From the NCBI GenBank assembly GCA_946644025.1, contig CAMPCG010000221.1, positions 1 to 5,278 of the forward strand: 5,278 bases of DNA, read 5' to 3'. Below the pieces are notes generated by a model. That model had not been told where the DNA came from and made no database searches. It saw only the letters and a program-made list of their open reading frames with translations. This document shows, one piece after another, positions 1-4,764 of the stretch. Each line of letters opens with the position of its first letter. Position 1 is the stretch's first letter. Position numbers and translations under genes: made by a program. The DNA comes from an uncultured Prevotellaceae bacterium (GTDB taxonomy: Bacteria > Bacteroidota > Bacteroidia > Bacteroidales > Bacteroidaceae).

Positions 1-1082
1 CCGGCCAGGAAGTTCAGTCCGTCCAGGTTCTCCTCGTCGCTGGGGAAGAGCAGCTTGCGCTCGGGCTCCTCTATCGAGATAACGGTCTCGAAGATGGTGC
101 GCTCGCCCTCCTGAATCCATTGGCCCATGCTGTGCAGGTCGGTGGTGAAGTCCACGCTGGCGGGGAAGATGCCCTTGTTGTCCTTGCCCTCGCTCTCGCC
201 GTAGAGCTGTTTCCACCACTCCGACATGAAGTGCAGCTTGGGCTGGTAGTTCACCATGATTTCAATCTTCTTTCCCTTCTGGTAGAGGGCATTGCGCACG
301 GCGGCATACTGTGCGGCGGGGTTCTCGGCGAAGGGCACGTCCTTGGCGCAGGCTTTCTCCATGTCCTGTGCGCCCTCTACGAGTGCTTTGATGTCAAATC
401 CGGCGCAGGCGATGGGCAGCAGTCCCACGGGGGTGAGCACTGAGAATCGTCCGCCCACGTTGTCGGGTATGATGAACGAGGTGTATCCCTCCTTGTCGGC
501 GCAGGTGCGTGCGGCTCCGCGCTTGGCGTCGGTCACTGCCACGATTACCTTTCGTGCCTCTTCCTTTCCGCGCTGTGCCTCGCACTGCTTCTTCAGCAGA
601 CGGAAGGTGAGGGCCGTCTCCGTCGTGGTGCCGCTCTTCGAGATGTTGATGACGCCGAAACTCTTGTCCTTCAGGTACTCGGTCATCTCCGAGAGGTAGT
701 CCTCGCCGATGTTGTTGCCAGCGAAGAGGATGACGGGGTTGGCCCCCTCCAACCTCCCCCCGTTGGGGGCGGCTAAGAGCCAGCCGAAGCTGTTGCTCAG
801 TGCCTCGATGACGGCGCGTGCGCCGAGGTAGCTTCCGCCGATGCCGGCTACGACGACCACCTCGCAGTTCTCGCGCAGGGTCTTGGCCGAGGCCTCAATC
901 TGGCCGATGAACTCGGGGGTGATGCTGCTGGGCAGGTGGAGCCAGCCGAGAAAATCGTTGCCGGGGCAGGTGCCCTTCTCAAGGGACTCCTGTGCGGCTT
1001 TCACTTGTGGCTCAAGAGCGGCCACGGCACCCTCTGCAAGGAAGCAGGAGGCTTTAGAGATGTCTAAACAGATGTTTTTCAT
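1..1082 (-). CDS. pgi: Glucose-6-phosphate isomerase, 3' end cut by window edge
   Basis: This enzyme interconverts glucose 6-phosphate and fructose 6-phosphate in the cytoplasm, in glycolysis and gluconeogenesis. The frame runs open from ATG at 1082 to the window edge, giving 360 codons of an expected ~445. Visible motifs are [11 protein letters not shown] (from residue 80, first SIS domain), SKSGTTTET (about 148-156, phosphate-binding loop), [14 protein letters not shown] (207-220, which fits PROSITE PGI signature 1) and GQWIQEGER with the probable catalytic Glu at 325. The second PGI signature would lie beyond the edge. The ATG is preceded by AAAAT and no Shine-Dalgarno, which is usual in Bacteroidetes. 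The next gene upstream reads in the same direction, with an 8-bp repeat array between them and no clear pgi promoter. Oddity: residues ~102-115 are about seven longer than the Bacteroides Pgi I remember and are encoded by a G/C-rich palindrome. Identification is near certain. Confidence 0.97.
   Translation of the reverse strand, partial: MKNICLDISKASCFLAEGAVAALEPQVKAAQESLEKGTCPGNDFLGWLHLPSSITPEFIGQIEASAKTLRENCEVVVVAGIGGSYLGARAVIEALSNSFGWLLAAPNGGRLEGANPVILFAGNNIGEDYLSEMTEYLKDKSFGVINISKSGTTTETALTFRLLKKQCEAQRGKEEARKVIVAVTDAKRGAARTCADKEGYTSFIIPDNVGGRFSVLTPVGLLPIACAGFDIKALVEGAQDMEKACAKDVPFAENPAAQYAAVRNALYQKGKKIEIMVNYQPKLHFMSEWWKQLYGESEGKDNKGIFPASVDFTTDLHSMGQWIQEGERTIFETVISIEEPERKLLFPSDEENLDGLNFLA
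742..783. repeat. G/C-rich palindromic insert within pgi
   Basis: A C-run and G-run hairpin (CCCCC at 757-761, loop GTT, GGGGG at 765-769) sits inside the pgi frame. It is flanked by a CCCCTCC-type arm on one side and GGCTAAGAGCC on the other. On the coding strand it reads through as [14 protein letters not shown], between the conserved SNSF-WL helix and the PVILFAG strand. It includes a TTA Leu codon that stands out in a gene rich in CTG and CTC. The look resembles dispersed palindromic repeats I associate with Prevotella and Bacteroides intergenic DNA; that is recollection, not a search result. The exact ends are estimates. Confidence 0.5.
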
Positions 1083-1125
1083 TTTAATAATGGGTTATTG
1101 AATGATGATTGGTCGGGGTTCGGGG

Positions 1126-1269
1126 GCGTTATCTCGATATGTCGTTATCTCGTTATCTCGTTATCTCGATATATCGATATATCGATATTTCGATATAACG
1201 ACACTTCGATATAACGACACTTCGATAAAGCGACATTTCGACACTTCGATAAAGCGACATTTCGACATA
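1126..1269. repeat. 18-unit tandem array, 8-bp period
   Basis: Eighteen consecutive 8-bp units fit N-CG-(A/T)-(T/C)-A-N-N with no slip in phase. CG is at positions 2-3 and A at position 6 of every unit. Variants are clustered: TCGTTATC three times in a row from 1142, TCGATATA/T from 1166 to 1197, then two copies of the pair TCGATATA+ACGACACT, and two copies of TCGATAAA+GCGACATT separated by TCGACACT. This is the pattern left by local duplications of one or two units. The array starts 7 bp past the DUF3316 stop and ends 43 bp before the pgi ATG, so it would be transcribed if the two genes share an mRNA. The period is not a multiple of three and the open frames across it have no protein character. 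The rest of 1083-1276 shows no gene and no canonical promoter. Confidence 0.93.
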
Positions 1270-1276
1270 ATCTCTT

Positions 1277-2044
1277 CTACATATTCTTTGTGATTCCTAT
1301 CATCACGGAGTGCTCGTAGAGATGTTGCTTCAGGTTGTTCACGCGCTGCTGCTGGTAGTCGCCCAGGTAGCCTATGCTCAGGGTGAGCTTGCGGCTGAAG
1401 GTGTAGAACAGAGCCAGCTGCTGGCGGAAGTTGGGGGCCGAGACGAACGTCGTGGGCACGATGTTGTGGTCGTAGTTGCCCAGCGAGAACATCTCGTAGT
1501 ACGACTGTCCGTAGTTGGGGCTGAAGACCAGTCCTGCCAGCGGCAGGTCGGCCTGGTAGCGCAGCTGTGCCTTGTGGCGGAAGAGGCGGAAGGGCCAGGT
1601 GGCCTTCACCGACGGCATGACCTGCAGCCCCAGCCGCGCCTGCACGGGGTTGTTGCCGTTGCGTGTGTTGTAAATCACGCCCAGGCCAAGGTTTCCCAGT
1701 GCTCCTACGTGCAGCTGCACGGGCTGTTCGGTGCTGGTGATGCGGTAGTAGCATCCGCCGTAGAGCTTGTACATAGCCTCGAGCAGGGAGGAGTTGTCGG
1801 CGCGGTCGTCGGCCGTCGAGCCGTGTACCTGGTGCTGCCACTCGGTGCTCCACCGGCAGCTGTCCTTGTAGTGCTCGTTGGTGAAGAGCAGCGAGAGCCC
1901 CACGCCGCTGAACTTCTCCTGCGAGAGATAGGTGTCGAGTATGTGGGTCGTGCCGAACCCCACCTGATAGTGGGTCTGGGCGAGGGTGGGGTGGGGCAGG
2001 CCCCCCAGCACTACGGCGACGAGAAGGGTAATGAACGGTTTCAT
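1277..2044 (-). CDS. DUF3316-family exported protein
   Basis: A 255-residue protein that I place in the DUF3316 family of Bacteroidales proteins of unknown function. The N-terminus is a signal peptide: Lys at position 2, a hydrophobic stretch to about residue 20, and a likely cleavage after PTLA. The mature part alternates aromatic and polar residues as outer-membrane beta-barrels do. It carries segments I recognise from the family: GFGTTHILDTYLS, YNTRNGNNP, FSPNYGQSYYEMFSLGNYDH, PTTFVSAP and IGYLGDYQQ. A barrel is an inference. The frame extends upstream to 2203, but I chose ATG 2044 because the signal peptide starts there and a good promoter lies just upstream, inside the extension. The leader is then only about ten nucleotides. 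It is divergent from the aminotransferase and upstream of pgi in the same direction. No function is established for the family that I know of. Confidence 0.88.
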   Translation of the reverse strand: MKPFITLLVAVVLGGLPHPTLAQTHYQVGFGTTHILDTYLSQEKFSGVGLSLLFTNEHYKDSCRWSTEWQHQVHGSTADDRADNSSLLEAMYKLYGGCYYRITSTEQPVQLHVGALGNLGLGVIYNTRNGNNPVQARLGLQVMPSVKATWPFRLFRHKAQLRYQADLPLAGLVFSPNYGQSYYEMFSLGNYDHNIVPTTFVSAPNFRQQLALFYTFSRKLTLSIGYLGDYQQQRVNNLKQHLYEHSVMIGITKNM

Positions 2045-2056
2045 GTTGTGCGACTG

Positions 2057-2087
2057 CAAATTTACGGCTTTTTCCGTAAACAGCAAA
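2057..2087 (-). promoter_or_regulatory. Bacteroidetes promoter for the DUF3316 gene
   Basis: On the minus strand a -33 box TTTG (2087-2084) is followed after exactly 19 bp by a -7 box TAAATTTG (2064-2057). Both match the primary sigma consensus of Bacteroidetes (TTTG, N19-21, TAnnTTTG). The -7 box ends 12 bp before the ATG at 2044, so the mRNA leader would be very short. A perfect inverted repeat fills most of the spacer and part of the -7 box. Confidence 0.85.
2061..2080. promoter_or_regulatory. Perfect inverted repeat in DUF3316 promoter spacer
   Basis: TTTACGG (2061-2067) and CCGTAAA (2074-2080) are perfect 7-bp arms around a 6-bp centre, CTTTTT. The dyad lies between the -33 and -7 boxes and overlaps the -7 box, which is where a repressor would block polymerase. 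That it is an operator is an inference from symmetry and position; no matching regulator is encoded next to it. Confidence 0.55.
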
Positions 2088-2134
2088 GGAAAAGCGCGAA
2101 AATGTTTCGCCGCAGCCCTTTTTTCCCGATTTAT

Positions 2135-2165
2135 TTTGCCATTACAGTGGCTTTTACTACCTTTG
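2135..2165 (+). promoter_or_regulatory. Bacteroidetes promoter for the aminotransferase
   Basis: A -33 box TTTG (2135-2138), 19-bp spacer and -7 box TACCTTTG (2158-2165) match the Bacteroidetes consensus exactly. Transcription should start a few bases past 2165, leaving a leader of roughly 180 nt before ATG 2356. That leader contains the three 22-bp repeats and a hairpin. The same ten bases TACCTTTGCA recur in the promoter of the toxin-antitoxin pair at 3847. Confidence 0.85.
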
Positions 2166-2189
2166 CAGCAAAAACGAGAATAACCCCAG

Positions 2190-2255
2190 AGGAAAAGTGG
2201 CACTTATCTCAGAGAAAAGTGGCACTTATCCCAGGGAAAAGTGGCACTTATCCCT
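2190..2255 (+). repeat. Three 22-bp direct repeats in aminotransferase leader
   Basis: Three copies at exact 22-bp spacing share the 17-bp core GAAAAGTGGCACTTATC without mismatch (2192-2208, 2214-2230, 2236-2252). Each core holds the odd dyad AAGTG-G-CACTT. The junctions are also dyads: TCTC-A-GAGA (2207-2215) and TCCC-A-GGGA (2229-2237). In RNA, copy 1 can pair with copy 2 (2195-2227) or copy 2 with copy 3 (2217-2249), but not both at once. Each fold has two 5-bp helices plus a 3-bp cap broken by single G-G and A-A mismatches, with a CAG loop. The array begins about 20 bp past the predicted transcription start. It may be a protein-binding array on DNA, since 22 bp is close to two helical turns, or an RNA switch; the sequence does not decide. 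A weaker fourth copy may lie at 2167-2188. Confidence 0.92.
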
Positions 2256-2267
2256 GCAAGCAAATAG

Positions 2268-2294
2268 GAGACCCGTCTGTAAACAGTACGTCTC
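2268..2294 (+). promoter_or_regulatory. Leader hairpin downstream of the 22-bp repeats
   Basis: The segments GAGA (2268-2271), CGT (2274-2276) and CTG (2277-2279) pair with CAG (2284-2286), ACG (2288-2290) and TCTC (2291-2294). The loop is TAAA; CC on one side and T on the other bulge out. No U-run follows, so it is not a terminator. It lies about 60 nt before the aminotransferase start. I see no known riboswitch consensus. A smaller ATTCT-TTT-AGAAT hairpin follows at 2315-2327. Confidence 0.4.
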
Positions 2295-2355
2295 GTCTGA
2301 GGTTATCCACGCTAATTCTTTTAGAATCCAGTAAATCAACAAAATCGTAAATCCC

Positions 2356-3669
2356 ATGACTCCTATTCAGAAAGACATTGTCGACGGCCTCATTGCCGGC
2401 CTCGGCATCAAGGACTTTTCCAAGGCCACCATCCGCGAGGTGAAGCAGGTCGCCGCCCGTGCCGAGCAGCAGAGCGGCGTAGAGTTTATCAAGATGGAGA
2501 TGGGCATCCCCGGCCTGCCCGCCGCCAAGGTGGGTGTCGACGCCCAGGTGAAGGCCCTTCAGGACGGCATCGCCCACTCCTATCCCGACATCCAGGGTCT
2601 GCCCGAGCTAAAGCAACAGGCCTCGCGTTTCGTCAAGGCCTTCATCGGCGTAGACATCGCCGCCGAGGCCTGCGTGCCTGTCTGCGGCAGTATGCAGGGC
2701 ACCTTCGCCTCGTTCCTCACCTGCTCGCAGGCCACGAAGGGCCGCGACACCGTGCTCTTCATCGACCCCGGCTTCCCCGTGCAGAAGATGCAGCTGCAGG
2801 TGCTCGGACTGAGCTACGAGACTTTCGACGTCTACGACTACCGCGGCCCCAAGCTCGGCCCCAAGCTCGAGAGCTACCTTGAGAAGGGCAACATCTGCGC
2901 CATTGTCTACAGCAACCCCAACAACCCCTCGTGGGTGTGCCTCACCGAGCAGGAGCTGGAGCAGATAGGACGTCTGGCCACACAGTACGACGCCGTCGTG
3001 ATGGAGGACCTGGCCTACTTCGCCATGGACTTCCGCCAGGACCTCGGCGTGCCCTTCCAGCCGCCCTATCAGCCCACCGTGGCGCGCTATACCGACAACT
3101 ACCTGCTGCTCATCTCCGGCTCCAAGGCCTTCAGCTATGCCGGCGAGCGCATTGGCGTGGTGTGCATCGGCGACCGTCTCTTCCACCGCCACTACCCCGA
3201 CCTGGCCCAGCGTTACCAGGGGCTGCCCTTCGGCCTGGTCTTCTCCACGCGCATGCTCTACGCCCTCTCCTCGGGCACCAGCCACTCCGCCCAGTACGCC
3301 ATGGCCGCCATGCTGCGTGCCGCCGCCGACGGCCAGTATGACTTCCGCTCAGAGGTGAAGGTCTACGGCGACCGCGCCCACCGGCTGAAGGAAATATTCT
3401 GCCGCCATAACTTCTACATCGTCTACGACCGCGACCTCGACCAGCCCGTCGCCGACGGATTCTACTTCACTATCGGCTACCCCGGCATGACCAGCGGACA
3501 GCTGGCCCACGAGCTGATGTACTACGGTGTGTCGGCCATTTCGCTTATCACCACCGGTAGCCATCAGGAGGGCCTGCGCGTCTGCACCTCGTTCATCGAA
3601 GACCACCAGTACGAACAGCTGGAGCAGCGCATGGCGCTCTTCGCCCAGAACAACCCCGTAAATCGCTAA
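2356..3669 (+). CDS. PLP-dependent class I/II aminotransferase
   Basis: A complete 437-residue cytoplasmic enzyme of fold type I, expected to move an amino group between an amino acid and a 2-oxo acid with pyridoxal phosphate. Visible motifs: SYPDIQGLPELKQQ (75-88, usual near the substrate entrance), GSMQGTF (111-117, cofactor phosphate loop), YSNPNNPSW (185-193), MEDLAYF with Asp218 to hold the pyridine nitrogen, SGSKAFSYAGERIG with Lys257 as the Schiff-base lysine, and EGLRVCTSF with Arg408 as the likely carboxylate-binding arginine. All key residues are present, so it should be active. The substrate cannot be read from the sequence; aspartate, aromatic or branched-chain amino acids are all possible. 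ATG 2356 is preceded by an A-rich stretch without Shine-Dalgarno. It is a single-gene unit: its own promoter at 2135-2165, a long structured leader, and a terminator at 3723. Confidence 0.95.
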   Translation: MTPIQKDIVDGLIAGLGIKDFSKATIREVKQVAARAEQQSGVEFIKMEMGIPGLPAAKVGVDAQVKALQDGIAHSYPDIQGLPELKQQASRFVKAFIGVDIAAEACVPVCGSMQGTFASFLTCSQATKGRDTVLFIDPGFPVQKMQLQVLGLSYETFDVYDYRGPKLGPKLESYLEKGNICAIVYSNPNNPSWVCLTEQELEQIGRLATQYDAVVMEDLAYFAMDFRQDLGVPFQPPYQPTVARYTDNYLLLISGSKAFSYAGERIGVVCIGDRLFHRHYPDLAQRYQGLPFGLVFSTRMLYALSSGTSHSAQYAMAAMLRAAADGQYDFRSEVKVYGDRAHRLKEIFCRHNFYIVYDRDLDQPVADGFYFTIGYPGMTSGQLAHELMYYGVSAISLITTGSHQEGLRVCTSFIEDHQYEQLEQRMALFAQNNPVNR

Positions 3670-3722
3670 GTTGTCAAGAAAATGATGGTTTAAGGCACCC
3701 GCCTGACCTGCCCTTTAGCTCT

Positions 3723-3766
3723 GAAACCTGCGCAAAACGACTGTTCCGCGCAGGTTTCGTTCTATT
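3723..3766 (+). terminator. Intrinsic terminator after the aminotransferase
   Basis: Perfect 11-bp arms, GAAACCTGCGC (3723-3733) and GCGCAGGTTTC (3748-3758), enclose a 14-nt loop and are followed by a short T-rich tail, GTTCTATT. The stem is strong and begins 53 bp past the stop codon. The T-run is weak, so some readthrough into the next unit is possible. Confidence 0.85.
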
Positions 3767-3822
3767 GGAGGGTCAAATCGTTGAGTTGAGGAGGAACTGA
3801 TACTTAATTTTTATGTTAATTA

Positions 3823-3854
3823 TTTGGCGGTTCGGGTAAAAGGTTGTACCTTTG
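3823..3854 (+). promoter_or_regulatory. Promoter of the toxin-antitoxin-like pair
   Basis: A -33 box TTTG (3823-3826), 20-bp spacer and -7 box TACCTTTG (3847-3854) match the Bacteroidetes consensus. The leader to ATG 3884 would be about 25 nt. A dyad covering the -7 box suggests repression by the pair's own DNA-binding protein. Confidence 0.85.
3839..3853. promoter_or_regulatory. Inverted repeat over -7 box, candidate antitoxin operator
   Basis: AAAGGT (3839-3844) and ACCTTT (3848-3853) are perfect 6-bp arms around TGT. The right arm is most of the -7 box. HTH antitoxins commonly bind such dyads and repress their own operon; the link to the antitoxin at 4359 is an inference from position. 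Confidence 0.5.
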
Positions 3855-3883
3855 CACCAGATAGCTTATAAGTTAAGTTCTCT

Positions 3884-4372
3884 ATGAAGCAAGAATACAG
3901 TATAGAGCTTTTGGAAGAATACGAAAGGGTCAATTTTTACAGCATCAGAATGAAGGATGCAGAGTTGACCGAACTGGAGGCTTTTTTTGAAAAGTTTCCG
4001 GCTGGCTGTGAGTATGACGATGATATAGATGTGATTATTTCTTGGCTTGACCAGATTGCAGAGCGTGGTGCACTGGAACGCTATTTCCGTCCTGAAGGCA
4101 AATATGGCGACGGGGTCGGCGTAATTCCTGTTGATGTAGGCAACAAAGTACGACTTTATTGTCTACGCCTATCGGATAAGATTCTCGTTTTTGGCAATGG
4201 CGGAGTCAAGGATGCAAAAAGTTGGGAAGATAGTGAAACGTTGGCTCCCTATGTAAAAACACTGATGGATACAAGTAGGTTTATCTCGTCAAGAATAAAC
4301 GACGGAACCTTGGTTCTTGTAGATAAGGAGATAATAGGTAACTTAAATTTTACGAGATATGAGGAGAAGTAG
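3884..4372 (+). CDS. Putative toxin of a toxin-antitoxin pair
   Basis: A 162-residue soluble protein with no signal peptide or membrane segment. I do not recognise a named family with certainty. The middle resembles a group of Bacteroidetes proteins I remember upstream of HTH regulators, with the pattern (R)YF+PEGKYGDGV (67-79), then VRLYCLRL..KILVFGNGG (89-107), and a helical SRFISSRIND (131-140). The RLYCLR...ILV..GG core is like the beta-sheet of RelE/HigB-type ribonuclease toxins, which cleave mRNA, often at the ribosome. The fold and activity here are inferences. The first 60 residues are acidic and probably helical. The next gene, an HTH protein, starts 14 bp before this stop in another frame, the toxin-first order seen in HigBA systems. 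The gene is visibly A/T-richer than the flanking aminotransferase and pgk, with many AAA, ATA and TTT codons, suggesting acquisition by transfer. It could also be an uncharacterised partner rather than a toxin. Confidence 0.75.
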   Translation: MKQEYSIELLEEYERVNFYSIRMKDAELTELEAFFEKFPAGCEYDDDIDVIISWLDQIAERGALERYFRPEGKYGDGVGVIPVDVGNKVRLYCLRLSDKILVFGNGGVKDAKSWEDSETLAPYVKTLMDTSRFISSRINDGTLVLVDKEIIGNLNFTRYEEK

Positions 4373-4652
4373 GATTTTGGAAGAGAGACGCCAGCGAGTG
4401 AACCCTGAAACTCGCGAGTCTGTTGCAATGTCTTTCCGCATTGTAGATAGGATTTGTGACATTTTAGACGAGAAAGGAATGAAACAGAAGGACTTAGCGA
4501 CTTTGTTGGGAAAGAGTGAGGCTGAAATCAGTAAGTGGATGAGGGGCACGCACAACTTCACGATAGATACTCTCGTGACTATAGAGAAGGCGCTTAATGC
4601 TCCTATCCTGGACGTGTATCATCATCCTGCAGAGCAGATGGAAATGGTCTGA
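4359..4652 (+). CDS. XRE-type HTH antitoxin or repressor
   Basis: A 97-residue protein with a Cro/C1-type helix-turn-helix at about residues 36-80: MKQKDLATLLGKSEAEISKW, followed by MRGTHNFTIDTLVTIEKAL. The GKSEAEISKWMRGTHNFT stretch is typical of antitoxins paired with RelE/HigB-like toxins. The first 30 residues (RILEERRQRVNPETRESVAMSF) are charged and helical and may contact the partner. The ATG at 4359 lies in the end of the upstream gene (14-bp overlap, +1 frame), so the two are probably translationally coupled. It is expected to neutralise the upstream product and repress the promoter at 3823-3854. A plain autoregulator without toxin function remains possible. I see no convincing terminator between its stop and pgk; 4653-4723 holds an A-run but no strong hairpin. 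Confidence 0.88.
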   Translation: MRRSRILEERRQRVNPETRESVAMSFRIVDRICDILDEKGMKQKDLATLLGKSEAEISKWMRGTHNFTIDTLVTIEKALNAPILDVYHHPAEQMEMV

Positions 4653-4723
4653 GTGCATGGTGACGTAAAGTAAAAAAAACATAAATTAGCCGAGGCATGT
4701 AGGCGCGTATGGATTATTTGTAG

Positions 4724-4731
4724 TAATTTTG
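4724..4731 (+). promoter_or_regulatory. Probable -7 box of the pgk promoter
   Basis: TAATTTTG fits TAnnTTTG and lies 33 bp before the pgk ATG. No TTTG occurs at the expected 19-21 bp upstream; the only nearby TTTG (4717-4720) is too close. The promoter therefore has a good -7 and a poor -33 box. Confidence 0.55.
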
Positions 4732-4764
4732 CATCGTTTAATCAATATTTTAATCATTAAACTT

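Noticed and set aside
394..699. Small open frames on both strands inside pgi
   Set aside because: They are shadows of the pgi frame, which carries the PGI signature and SIS motifs across this region.
742..783. Frameshift or pseudogene signal in pgi
   Set aside because: The odd segment is in frame, has no stop codon, and the conserved motifs on both sides stay in one frame.
1102..1293. Open frame over the 8-bp array giving a repetitive Ile/Ser/Arg/Tyr/Asp peptide
   Set aside because: It is a translation of the tandem repeat: three units make 24 bp, hence an 8-residue pseudo-repeat. No start context and no protein-like drift at codon positions.
2045..2203. Upstream extension of the DUF3316 frame to a Met at 2203
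   Set aside because: The extension would cross the gene's own promoter and place a signal peptide in the interior; ATG 2044 fits both.
2190..2255. CRISPR array
   Set aside because: The three 22-bp units abut with no unique spacers, and no cas gene is present.
1310..2350. Long plus-strand open frame (346 codons) opposite the DUF3316 gene
   Set aside because: It is antisense to a gene with a signal peptide and family motifs, is rich in Val/Gly/Ala/Glu as a shadow frame would be, and runs through the divergent promoters and the 22-bp repeats.
2608..3285. Minus-strand open frame of 225 codons in the aminotransferase
   Set aside because: It is a mirror of a G/C-rich gene with complete catalytic motifs; its composition is low-complexity Gly/Val/Ala/Glu with no domain.
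4653..4723. Terminator after the antitoxin gene
   Set aside because: There is an A-run (AAAAAAAA near 4673) but no convincing stem before a T-run on either strand, so I do not call one.
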